From: Yimella lutea
Lineage (GTDB): Bacteria; Actinomycetota; Actinomycetes; Actinomycetales; Dermatophilaceae
Length of the DNA: 64,000 nucleotides
Direction: 5' to 3'
Assembly (NCBI RefSeq): GCF_006715095.1
Contig: NZ_VFMO01000001.1
Span: forward strand, 3,410,001-3,474,000
In this document: piece by piece, positions 57,314 through 64,000 of the stretch
Layout of the letters: the number at the start of each line of letters is the position of its first letter
How positions within the stretch are numbered: position 1 is the first letter of the stretch
The notes under the pieces: generated by a model
Databases searched by the model: none
Told to the model about the DNA's origin: nothing
What the model saw: only the letters and a program-made list of their open reading frames with translations
Program-made: the position numbers and the translations under genes

Positions 57314-58366
57314 ATGCCGAACAACTCCGCTCTCCGCTCCCCCGCAGCCCAGAATCTGCTCGCTGCCGCCGTCGCCGGTCTGGGCGTTCTTGCCCGCCCG
57401 GCCAGGATCCCCACCTGGGCCCGTCGGGGCCTCACGGTCGCGAACACCGCAGGCACGGCCGGCTCGCTGTTCATGACCGACAAGGCCGCCGAGAACTCCG
57501 ACGCGCTCGGCCTCAAGCCGGTCAACACCAAGCGTGACGTCGCCGTCACCTCCGGCTCCGCGATCGCTGCGGCCGCCGGCAGTCTGAGCCTGCTGAGCTC
57601 CGGCAGCGGGCTCAAGCTCGACGCCAAGGCCGAGAACTACCTGCTGAAGAAGGGTGTGCGGCACCCGCGCATCTGGATGGCCGTCGCCGCCGTGGGCCTG
57701 GTCTTCGCGATCAAGTCCTTCCAGGACGCGGCCGCGCGCACGGCCGACACGGCAGCGTCCAAGCTGGCTGAGAAGCAGGCCGACAAGCAGGGTTCGGCCG
57801 GCCAGGTCACTGCCGGCACCGCCAAGCCGGCCGTCGCGCGTTCCTCGTTCGTTCCTGCGACGACGGCGTCCGCATCCTCGGACAACAAGTCCACCGTGGG
57901 CAGCGCCGACCAGAGCACGAACAACGGCCAGAACAGAAGCGACAAGGCCTCGGACGAGGCCACCGGCACAGGTGGCTCGGACGCCCTACGTGCCGAAGCG
58001 TCACGTCCGGCTGCCGGTTCCGCCACTCCGGAGGGCGCATCGGACGCTCCCGGTGCTGCCCCGGCCGGCGACGTCGACGACACCCCCATCTGGAAGAACG
58101 TCACCGACAACCGCGGCGCGTCGACGGACAACAGCGACGAGGGCTGGAACCGGGCCGCAGGTGACAACTCGGACGGGCCGTCCACCCAGCACGCCGACCA
58201 CGGCTCGGACGCGTTCGGTACGGGCAACAACGGCGCCACCGACGGTTCGGACGCTTCGGGTCACCGCCCCTCGTTGTTCGAGCAGCAGCTGGTCGAGACG
58301 ACCGTCGACGATGTCGACGAGCCCAACCCGACCGACCTGTCCACGGAGGACGAGAAGAAGAGCTAG
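57314..58366 (+). CDS. membrane protein with acidic low-complexity tail
   Basis: A 350-residue protein with hydrophobic segments near 15-35, 85-105 and 120-135, then a long polar region (about 150-350) rich in Ser, Asp, Gly and Thr, of the type that is disordered. No family or motif was recognised. The ATG at 57314 follows GGGAG closely. The stop codon is immediately next to that of the convergent gene at 58367. The 57113-57313 gap upstream holds only promoter-sized sequence with no gene. Confidence 0.6.
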   Translation: MPNNSALRSPAAQNLLAAAVAGLGVLARPARIPTWARRGLTVANTAGTAGSLFMTDKAAENSDALGLKPVNTKRDVAVTSGSAIAAAAGSLSLLSSGSGLKLDAKAENYLLKKGVRHPRIWMAVAAVGLVFAIKSFQDAAARTADTAASKLAEKQADKQGSAGQVTAGTAKPAVARSSFVPATTASASSDNKSTVGSADQSTNNGQNRSDKASDEATGTGGSDALRAEASRPAAGSATPEGASDAPGAAPAGDVDDTPIWKNVTDNRGASTDNSDEGWNRAAGDNSDGPSTQHADHGSDAFGTGNNGATDGSDASGHRPSLFEQQLVETTVDDVDEPNPTDLSTEDEKKS

Positions 58367-58831
58367 TCAGTTACGCAGGTGGTGCCAGGTCAGGATCAGC
58401 ACCGCCGCGAGCATGACCAGCGAGCCGAACAGGCTCCACGGGCGTCCCGCCCGGGCGATCGCAGTTGTGACGGCCGGCGGGGCGCCCAGTTCGTTCATCC
58501 GTTGTTCGACGGTCTTACGCACCTTGCGCAGTTTGGTGCGACCCAGAGTGGCCGCGAAGGGCACGTAGACCAGCAGGACGGACGCGGCGAGCGGCACCCG
58601 CAGGTAGACCGCGTTCCAGCGCAGTTCGACAAGCACTGCTGCAGCAAGGACCAGGACGGCGATGAGCGCGGCGGCCGCCTGCACCAGGTGGGTCACCCGT
58701 GCTCCGCGCGATGAACTGCCCCCCGCGCGCCCCACCAGGAACGACAGGACACGGTGCTGCATCCGCGCCTGGGCCCACAGCATCCAGGCCAACGACACGG
58801 CCAGCAGTGCGACGAACAGCCCGGCTCTCAC
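58367..58831 (-). CDS. small membrane protein of unknown function
   Basis: A 154-residue protein with four hydrophobic segments (about 2-20, 50-70, 75-95 and 130-150) and a basic loop (LGRTKLRKVRKTVEQRMNEL). No family was recognised. The minus-strand TGA at 58367-58369 touches the TAG of the neighbouring gene on the other strand. It starts at ATG 58831, divergent from the PHP protein gene with 43 bases between. Confidence 0.6.
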   Translation of the reverse strand: MRAGLFVALLAVSLAWMLWAQARMQHRVLSFLVGRAGGSSSRGARVTHLVQAAAALIAVLVLAAAVLVELRWNAVYLRVPLAASVLLVYVPFAATLGRTKLRKVRKTVEQRMNELGAPPAVTTAIARAGRPWSLFGSLVMLAAVLILTWHHLRN

Positions 58832-58874
58832 GCAGGTGACGATAGCGGCGCCCGTCGCCCCTTAGTCTCGCCGT

Positions 58875-59909
58875 ATGGCCGAACCTGTCATCGAACCCGT
58901 CGACGCCCTGCGCCGGATCGCCTTCGTGCTCGAGCGTGCGCGAGCCGGCACCTACCGGGTCAAGGCCTTCCGTCAGGCGGTTTCGACGGTGGTGGCGACA
59001 CCTCGCGAGGAACTCCGACAGCGTGCGGAGGCCGGAACCCTGGCCGAGCTTCCCGGGATCGGGAAGTCGACCGAAGCCGTCATCCGGCAGGCGCTCGCGG
59101 GCGAGCGGCCGGAGTACCTGGCGACCGTCGAGGCGAAGTACCCGGACAAGATGGTGGACGGTGGTGAAGAGGTGCGGGCCGCGCTGCGCGGCGACTGCCA
59201 CAGCCACTCCGACTGGAGCGATGGCGGATCACCGATTCCCGAAATGGTCGCTACCGCAATGGAACTCGGACACAAATACCTCGTGCTGACTGATCATTCG
59301 CCGCGACTTCGAGTGGCGAACGGACTGTCCGCGGCGCGCCTGGCCGAGCAGTTGCAACTCGTCGACCGCATCAACACCCACCTCGCCGACTCGTTCACCC
59401 TGCTGAAGGGGATCGAGGTCGACATTCTCGATGACGGCGGACTCGACCAGACCGAGGAGATGCTCGATCAGCTCGACCTGCGCGTCGCGTCCGTGCACTC
59501 CAAGCTTGCTATGGCGTCCGCGCCGATGACCCGTCGGATGATCGCCGCCGTCCAGAACCCGCGCACGAACGTCCTCGGGCACTGCACCGGACGCCTCACC
59601 GGTGGTTCACGGGGCACGCGAGGTCAGTCCTGCTTCGACGCGAAGGCAGTCTTCGAGGCATGCGCTGACAGCGATGTCGCCGTCGAGATCAATTCGCGCC
59701 CGGAGCGTTGCGACCCGCCCGACGACCTGCTCGTCCTTGCTCGGGATGCCGGCTGCCTGTTCAGCATCGACAGCGACGCCCACGCGCCCGGTCAGCTCGA
59801 CCTGTTGCAGTTCGGCTGCGCCCGCGCGCAGGAGTTCGACATCCCGATCGAACGCATCGTGAACACCTGGGAACGTGACCGGCTCGTGGAGTGGGCCGCG
59901 AGGCGCTGA
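58875..59909 (+). CDS. PHP-domain protein (PolX C-terminal-like)
   Basis: A 344-residue protein with an N-terminal helix-hairpin-helix region (about 45-85: ELPGIGKSTEAVIRQAL) and a PHP phosphoesterase domain. All metal-binding motifs are present: DCHSHSDWSDGG, LTDHSP, GIEVDIL, VHSKL, GHCTGRL and SIDSDAHAPG. It matches the C-terminal half of bacterial PolX but lacks the polymerase palm, so it should be a hydrolase on DNA or a phosphate ester. It starts at ATG 58875. Confidence 0.85.
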   Translation: MAEPVIEPVDALRRIAFVLERARAGTYRVKAFRQAVSTVVATPREELRQRAEAGTLAELPGIGKSTEAVIRQALAGERPEYLATVEAKYPDKMVDGGEEVRAALRGDCHSHSDWSDGGSPIPEMVATAMELGHKYLVLTDHSPRLRVANGLSAARLAEQLQLVDRINTHLADSFTLLKGIEVDILDDGGLDQTEEMLDQLDLRVASVHSKLAMASAPMTRRMIAAVQNPRTNVLGHCTGRLTGGSRGTRGQSCFDAKAVFEACADSDVAVEINSRPERCDPPDDLLVLARDAGCLFSIDSDAHAPGQLDLLQFGCARAQEFDIPIERIVNTWERDRLVEWAARR

Positions 59910-59951
59910 CCTGCACAAATGCGTTCGAATCGGCCGGCGTCCGGGGTCGTT

Positions 59952-59981
59952 TTGGAAATCCTCCGAAGACTCCCCTATAGT
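59952..59981 (+). promoter_or_regulatory. promoter of the tRNA-Glu/Asp genes
   Basis: A -35 TTGGAA (59952-59957) and -10 TATAGT (59976-59981) are 18 bases apart, about 60 bases upstream of tRNA-Glu. Confidence 0.7.
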
Positions 59982-60041
59982 TGCGCAGGTCCTCAACGGA
60001 TCCGAGCCGAGTTCGCTCGGCGGTGGAACTGACCAGGACAG

Positions 60042-60114
60042 GTCCCCATCGTCTAGCGGCCTAGGACACCGCCCTTTCACGGCGGCGGCACGGGTTCGAA
60101 TCCCGTTGGGGATA
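60042..60114 (+). tRNA. tRNA-Glu (anticodon TTC)
   Basis: Complete cloverleaf: acceptor GTCCCCA/TGGGGAT, D-arm CGTCTAGCGG, anticodon loop CTTTCAC (anticodon TTC) and T-arm GGGTTCGAATCCC. The CCA end is not encoded. Confidence 0.94.
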
Positions 60115-60139
60115 CGCAAGTCAGGTCTTGCAACAGCAA

Positions 60140-60213
60140 GGCCCCGTAGCGCAGTTGGTTAGCGCGCCGCCCTGTCACGGCGGAGGTCGCGGGTTCGAGT
60201 CCCGTCGGGGTCG
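60140..60213 (+). tRNA. tRNA-Asp (anticodon GTC)
   Basis: Acceptor GGCCCCG/CGGGGTC, anticodon loop CTGTCAC (anticodon GTC) and T-arm GGGTTCGAGTCCC. CCA follows at 60214-60216, so the end is encoded here, unlike the other four tRNAs. Confidence 0.94.
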
Positions 60214-60229
60214 CCAGTTCGGTGACGAG

Positions 60230-60265
60230 GCCCTGCCGAGCCGAAAGGTTCGGTGGGGCTTTTTT
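60230..60265 (+). terminator. terminator between tRNA-Asp and tRNA-Phe
   Basis: A 13-bp stem (60230-60242 with 60247-60259, three G-T pairs) with a GAAA loop is followed by TTTTTT, the clearest T-run in the window. tRNA-Phe therefore probably uses read-through or its own promoter. Confidence 0.85.
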
Positions 60266-60279
60266 CACCGGGCGGAGTT

Positions 60280-60352
60280 GGCCAGATAGCTCAGTTGGTA
60301 GAGCGAGCGACTGAAAATCGCTAGGTCGGCGGTTCGACCCCGTCTCTGGCCA
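60280..60352 (+). tRNA. tRNA-Phe (anticodon GAA)
   Basis: Acceptor GGCCAGA/TCTGGCC, anticodon loop CTGAAAA (anticodon GAA) and T-arm GGTTCGACCC. CCA is not encoded. Confidence 0.93.
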
Positions 60353-60359
60353 CATCGAT

Positions 60360-60388
60360 GAAACCCGCTGCCCATGGCAGCGGGTTTC
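60360..60388 (+). terminator. terminator after tRNA-Phe
   Basis: A perfect 13-bp stem (60360-60372 with 60376-60388) with a CAT loop starts eight bases after the tRNA. Confidence 0.85.
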
Positions 60389-60464
60389 TGCGTCTGCTGA
60401 GTGGCAGCGCGAGCCGGATGAACCCGCAACATGCCGCGAATCCGGTGGTGGGCAGAATGAACCC

Positions 60465-61085
60465 ATGCTCCGGATCCTGGCGCGAGTCACCTTCGCACTG
60501 CTGCTCTTGCCCCTGCTGCTGATCAACCCGGGGCAGGCGATGGCTCATGACAGGCTGACCGACTCGGTCCCGAAGGCAGGCGCTCGCACCGAACCGATCG
60601 ATGCGGTCTCGCTGGTCTTCAACAATGCTGTGCTTGGCACAGGCGCCGCGGTCCGGGTCGACGGGCCCGCAGGCACCGTCGCGCAGGGCACGCCGGCCGT
60701 CAGCGGTGCCCGCGTGACCCAGAACCTGAAGACGCCGCTCGCGAACGGTGGCTACCGGGTCGTCTGGCGCGTGGTCTCGTCCGACGGCCACCCCATCTCG
60801 GGCACGTTCGACTTCACCGTCGAGGGCGCGAGCGATCCCGCCGACTCCGCCGCATCGTCGCGCAGCGCCGACGCCAGTTCCGAGGCCACGATCCCGCCTT
60901 CGTCCTCGAAGCCGACGCCGCCCGCCCAGGAGGTGCCGACGTCCGAGACCGACAACAACGCACCGCTGATCATCGCCGCTGCCGCCCTTGCCCTGTTGTT
61001 GATCGCCGGTGGCGCCTTCCTGACCAAGGGACGCCTCAAGGACGACGACGTCGACACGCGCACCGACGAAGCAAGTGCTGGATGA
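60465..61085 (+). CDS. copC: CopC-family copper-binding protein
   Basis: A 206-residue exported protein: signal peptide ending at MA-H28, so His28 is the mature N-terminus and a copper ligand, then a CopC beta-barrel (about 28-125) with VSSDGHPISGTFDF holding the second histidine. A Ser/Pro/Glu-rich linker leads to one C-terminal membrane segment (about 164-184) and a short acidic tail. CopD is not present nearby. The tail ends at a TGA, just where another frame continues as an acidic open frame to 61254. Confidence 0.87.
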   Translation: MLRILARVTFALLLLPLLLINPGQAMAHDRLTDSVPKAGARTEPIDAVSLVFNNAVLGTGAAVRVDGPAGTVAQGTPAVSGARVTQNLKTPLANGGYRVVWRVVSSDGHPISGTFDFTVEGASDPADSAASSRSADASSEATIPPSSSKPTPPAQEVPTSETDNNAPLIIAAAALALLLIAGGAFLTKGRLKDDDVDTRTDEASAG

Positions 61086-61254
61086 GTCTTCCCCGACCCA
61101 GGCGGCGAACGAACCCGACGAGAAGATCGCTGATTCAGCCCGCGCAGAAGCGGATTCCGGCACCGACGCTGATTGCACCAGCTCCCCCGATTCCAGCGAT
61201 AACGAGGGGCCCGGACCGCGTGGCCAGCATTCGGACGAGCATCCTCGTGACTGA
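61075..61254 (+). other. acidic open frame after copC, possible frameshifted tail
   Basis: A 59-residue frame rich in Asp, Glu, Ser and Ala starts at GTG 61075, in a different frame from copC and overlapping its last codons. Its composition (DESSPTQAANEPDEKIAD) resembles the acidic tail of copC, so a one-base shift could have cut that tail off. Third-position GC is lower than in neighbouring genes, so it could also be chance. Confidence 0.3.
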
Positions 61255-61333
61255 TGCATCGGTGGGTCGTTCCCTGATGTACCGTTGACCCCACGACAGA
61301 TACCAAAGATCCCGGGGTCTCCGGATGATCGAT

Positions 61334-61353
61334 CCTCGGGCTTCGGCTCGAGG
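61334..61353 (+). terminator. UUCG-loop hairpin, terminator or leader fold
   Basis: CCTCGGGC (61334-61341), loop TTCG, and GCTCGAGG (61346-61353): an 8-bp stem with one G-T pair and a very stable tetraloop, followed by GTTCTTCGTT. It could end the copC transcript or be part of the DUF3073 leader. A TTGACC (61285-61290) lies upstream. The 61086-61400 gap holds this, the acidic frame and nothing else recognised. Confidence 0.5.
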
Positions 61354-61400
61354 GTTCTTCGTTACGGGCACACCGGCAACACACACGAGGGGGTCTCGCC

Positions 61401-61607
61401 ATGGGGCGCGGCCGGGCCAAAGCAAAGCAGACGAAGGTTGCCCGGGAGTTGAAGTACTTCTCTCCCGACACCGACCTCACCGCTCTGGAGCGCGAACTTC
61501 GCGCTTCGTCTTCCACCCGATCTGCGGAGAGTTCCGCCGCAGACGACGAAAAGGGTGATGACGACGATTACGACGACTACGCGGATTGGGCTTCCCACAA
61601 CCGCTGA
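61401..61607 (+). CDS. DUF3073 protein
   Basis: A 68-residue protein with the conserved basic DUF3073 N-terminus MGRGRAKAKQTKVARELKYFSP and an acidic C-terminal half (DDEKGDDDDYDDYADW). The family is confined to actinobacteria and usually lies next to purM, in convergent orientation, as Rv0810c does in M. tuberculosis. Its function is unknown; charge layout suggests nucleic-acid or ribosome contact, which is inference. GAGGGGG precedes the ATG by about seven bases. Confidence 0.9.
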   Translation: MGRGRAKAKQTKVARELKYFSPDTDLTALERELRASSSTRSAESSAADDEKGDDDDYDDYADWASHNR

Positions 61608-61687
61608 TTCGTCGGGTGACCGAATTCTCGGTGACCAGCAGTACGCATCGCTGACCTCGCACCGGTGATCTGTCCCGACCACCGGTG

Positions 61688-61714
61688 ACCGCCTCGAAGA
61701 TGCTTCGAGGCGGT
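61688..61714. terminator. bidirectional terminator between DUF3073 and purM
   Basis: A perfect 12-bp stem (61688-61699 with 61703-61714) with an ATG loop lies between convergent stop codons. Confidence 0.75.
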
Positions 61715-61737
61715 GTCAGTGTGCGTTCGACGTCCGC

Positions 61738-62850
61738 TCAGCGTGCGTAGGTGCCGATCAGTTGGGCGCCACCGGCGTCCACGCCCTTCGCGCCGGTGAT
61801 GACCTCACCGCGGGTCGTGTCTGCGTCTTCGGCGGACACGACCGTTCCCATCTGCCACGCCGGCAGGTCGACCGACTCCAGCACCTCCAGGGCGGTCTCC
61901 ACCGACTCCTGTGGAAGCACCGCGACGAACCCCACCCCCATGTTCAGGGTCGCTTCGAGGTCGGTCTGCGGCACGCGACCGAGTTCGCCGATGACGGTGA
62001 AGACGGGTGCCGGTGTCCAGGTGGAGCGGTCCATGACAGCGGTGACGCCCTGCGGCAACACGCGGGCGACATTCGCCGCCAGGCCTCCTCCGGTGACGTG
62101 CGAGAGCGCGTGCATGTCGACGCCGTCGGTGCGGATCAGGCGCAGCAGGTCGGCGGCATAGACCCGGGTCGGGGTCAGCACCTCCTCGCCGAGCGTGCGA
62201 CCGAACTCCGGCACCTCACGCTCCCAGCCCCATCCCGCGCCGGCCACGACCTTGCGCACCAGCGACAGTCCGTTGGAATGCAGTCCGGACGACGGGATGC
62301 CCAGGACGACGTCGCCGACCCGGACACGGTCGGAGGTCAACAGGTCGGCGTACTCGACCACACCGGTGGCCGCACCGGCCACGTCGTACTCGTCAGGCTC
62401 CAGCAGGTCCGGGTGCTCTGCCGTCTCGCCGCCCACCAGGGCGACACCGGCTTGCTCACAGGCGGCCGCGATGCCACCGACGATCGCGGCGACGCGCTCG
62501 GGCACGACCTTGCCGGTGGCGATGTAGTCGGTCATGAACAGCGGCTCGGCACCACATACGACGATGTCGTCGACGACCATGCCGACCAGGTCGAAACCGA
62601 TCGTGTCGTGCTTGTCCATCGCCTGGGCGACCGCGACCTTCGTCCCGACACCGTCGGTGGAAGTGGCGAGGACCGGACGCTGCATACGGGTGAGCATCGA
62701 GGCGTCGAACAGGCCCGCGAAGCCGCCGAGTCCGCCCAGTACCTCCGGACGCTGCGCGCGGCGCACGGACGCCTTCATCAGTTCGACCGCCTTGTCACCG
62801 GCATGGACATCGACGCCGGCGTCGGCGTAGGTGATCGGGGTGTCGCTCAT
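61738..62850 (-). CDS. purM: phosphoribosylformylglycinamidine cyclo-ligase
   Basis: A 370-residue PurM that closes the imidazole ring to give AIR, the fifth step of purine synthesis. Family segments: ITYADAGVDVHAGDKAVELM, ATSTDGVGTKV (ATP site), VGGETAEHPDL, GIPSSGLHSNG and the LSHVTGGGLAANVARVLP near the C-terminus. The ATG at 62850 matches the family N-terminus; the longer upstream frame is not used. It is 40 bases downstream of purF, on the same strand, in the common purF-purM order. Confidence 0.95.
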   Translation of the reverse strand: MSDTPITYADAGVDVHAGDKAVELMKASVRRAQRPEVLGGLGGFAGLFDASMLTRMQRPVLATSTDGVGTKVAVAQAMDKHDTIGFDLVGMVVDDIVVCGAEPLFMTDYIATGKVVPERVAAIVGGIAAACEQAGVALVGGETAEHPDLLEPDEYDVAGAATGVVEYADLLTSDRVRVGDVVLGIPSSGLHSNGLSLVRKVVAGAGWGWEREVPEFGRTLGEEVLTPTRVYAADLLRLIRTDGVDMHALSHVTGGGLAANVARVLPQGVTAVMDRSTWTPAPVFTVIGELGRVPQTDLEATLNMGVGFVAVLPQESVETALEVLESVDLPAWQMGTVVSAEDADTTRGEVITGAKGVDAGGAQLIGTYAR

Positions 62851-62890
62851 CGTCTGCTCTCGTTCGCGCTGAGTGGGAGGTGAGTGCGGC

Positions 62891-64000
62891 TCACGGGTGG
62901 TCGAGGGCACCCGACCCGCCGCCGCTGACCCCGGTGCCGACACCTTCGGCGTCCGAACCACCGGAGCGGCTTGAACGATCGACGCGGTCCTCGGGGGCGA
63001 GGGTGATGCTGCGGTCGTGGCCGGACGCGATCTCGATCGGCAGGGTCTCCAGGACGTGCTTGCCGATGCGGCCGTCCTCGGGCAGTTCGATCGGGTACTC
63101 GCCGGTGAAGCAGGCCGCGCACAACTGGGAAGGCGGCTGGTTCGTCGCGGCGATCATGCCCTCGGTGGAGATGTAGCCGAGCGAGTCGGCACCGATAGAT
63201 GCCCGGATCTCCTCGACGCCGAGCCCGGTCGCGATGAGTTCGGCGCGGGTTGCGAAGTCGATCCCGTAGAAGCACGGCCACTGCACCGGCGGGCTGGAGA
63301 TCCGGACGTGGACCTCTGTGGCGCCGGCCTCGCGCAACATCCTGATCTGCGCCCGCTGGGTGTTGCCGCGCACGATGGAGTCGTCGATGACGACGATGCG
63401 CTTCCCGCGGATCGAGTGCTCAAGAGGGTTGAGCTTCAACCTAATTCCGAGCTGTCGCAGGGTCTGGCTCGGCTGGATGAAGGTACGGCCGACGTAGGCG
63501 TTCTTCACGAACCCCTGTCCGAACAGGATTCCGCTCTCCTGGGCGTAACCCGTGGCTGCCGGAACTCCCGACTCCGGCACTCCGATCACCATGTCGGCCT
63601 CGACGGGGTGCTCGCGGGCCAACTGGCGGCCCATCTCCACGCGGGCCTCGTGCACCACGCGTCCGCTGATCACGGCGTCGGGACGGGCGAGGTAGACGTA
63701 CTCGAAGACGCATCCCTTGCGCTTTGGTTCGGCGAACTTGTAGCTGCGCAGGCCGTTCTCGTCGATCGCGATGAGTTCGCCGGGCTCGACCTCGCGGACG
63801 ACGCTCGCACCGACGGTCTGCAGCGCCGCGGTCTCGGACGCGACCACCCAGCCGCGCTCGAGGCGTCCGAGCGCGAGCGGACGAACGCCGTACGGGTCAC
63901 GGGCGGCGTACAGGGTGTGTTCGTCCATGAAGACGAAGCAAAAGGCACCTTCGAGGTTCGGGAGCACGTCGAGCGCGGCTTCCTCGAGCGACTTGTCCTC
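62891..64000 (-). CDS. purF: amidophosphoribosyltransferase (5' end outside the window)
   Basis: The C-terminal 369 residues of PurF, cut at the right edge of the window; the frame stays open to base 64,000. Present are the end of the glutaminase domain (GAFCFVFMDEHTLYAARDPYGVRPL) and the phosphoribosyltransferase domain with the PRPP motif VVIDDSIVRGNTQ and the later LCAACFTGEYP. The N-terminal catalytic cysteine lies outside. It catalyses the first step of purine synthesis. A short Gly/Ser-rich C-terminal tail (SGGGSGALDHP) is not usual for the family. Confidence 0.94.
   Translation of the reverse strand, partial: EDKSLEEAALDVLPNLEGAFCFVFMDEHTLYAARDPYGVRPLALGRLERGWVVASETAALQTVGASVVREVEPGELIAIDENGLRSYKFAEPKRKGCVFEYVYLARPDAVISGRVVHEARVEMGRQLAREHPVEADMVIGVPESGVPAATGYAQESGILFGQGFVKNAYVGRTFIQPSQTLRQLGIRLKLNPLEHSIRGKRIVVIDDSIVRGNTQRAQIRMLREAGATEVHVRISSPPVQWPCFYGIDFATRAELIATGLGVEEIRASIGADSLGYISTEGMIAATNQPPSQLCAACFTGEYPIELPEDGRIGKHVLETLPIEIASGHDRSITLAPEDRVDRSSRSGGSDAEGVGTGVSGGGSGALDHP

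Noticed and set aside
61082..61288. 68-codon frame starting in the copC stop
   Set aside because: Although it shares an ATGA overlap with copC, its composition is Arg/Pro-rich and the competing acidic frame looks more like a coding remnant.

Overview
The window is strongly GC-rich, with GC-ending codons, frequent GTG and some TTG starts, and dense ATGA/TGATG stop-start overlaps. Its gene content is actinobacterial: CarD, mycothiol genes (mshA, mshD, mscR), SenX3-RegX3, HBHA-like, LCP, DUF3073 and an Rpf-like protein with a c-di-AMP riboswitch. Several blocks keep the gene order known from mycobacteria (rlmB-cysS and lpqE-carD-ispD/F; mshA-YbjN-gpm-senX3-regX3; HTH-hbhA-DUF2516; purF-purM-DUF3073 and ygfZ-nitrobindin-glnR-mshD; ppk1-mutT1). 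The architecture as a whole suggests a Micrococcales member, perhaps of the Dermacoccaceae/Intrasporangiaceae type; that placement is inference. No phage, insertion sequence or CRISPR array was seen.

Layout. 1-5.9 kb: prepilin peptidase, tRNA-Thr, YjbQ, a ThrE exporter, an Rpf-like muralytic protein behind a c-di-AMP riboswitch, and a membrane Ser/Thr kinase. 5.9-13.1 kb: CBS protein and a maltose/maltodextrin locus (LacI, GH13, MalG, MalF, ATPase), followed by a DUF4032 kinase-like gene. In this locus malF and the ATPase gene msmK have both lost their 5' ends and are fused head to head near 11,178, so no binding protein gene is present. 13.2-15.4 kb: a small cluster of CD225/dispanin, DUF2752 and GYF/TM2 membrane proteins with YGQQ-rich tails. 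15.5-22.5 kb: rlmB, cysS, a metallo-hydrolase with mycothiol-dependent formaldehyde dehydrogenase, an LpqE-like lipoprotein, carD and a fused ispDF.

22.6-34.8 kb: phoU divergent from senX3-regX3, gpm, YbjN, mshA, a methyltransferase, manA, a hydrolase, DUF2516, dtd, asparaginase, HBHA-like, an HTH regulator and ygfZ. 34.8-46.9 kb: an LCP protein, nitrobindin, a membrane protein, a MoaD-like protein, GlnR-like regulator, mshD, ppk1, mutT1 and the pstSCAB operon behind a clear PHO box. 47-51.2 kb: a small Cys/His protein, an unknown protein, a DUF3516 helicase, tRNA-Lys and an MT0933-like small protein. 51.3-64 kb: treY-treZ, DUF1330, a deacetylase-like lipoprotein, two membrane proteins, a PHP protein, tRNA-Glu/Asp/Phe, copC, DUF3073, purM and the 5'-truncated purF (cut by the window edge).

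How the parts work together. Phosphate sensing (SenX3-RegX3-PhoU), uptake (PstSCAB) and storage (Ppk1) lie within 25 kb, and the PHO box upstream of pstS fits control by RegX3. Mycothiol synthesis (MshA, MshD) and use (MscR) are also present. Glucan use is represented by GH13, TreY and TreZ, but the linked maltodextrin ABC transporter looks broken.
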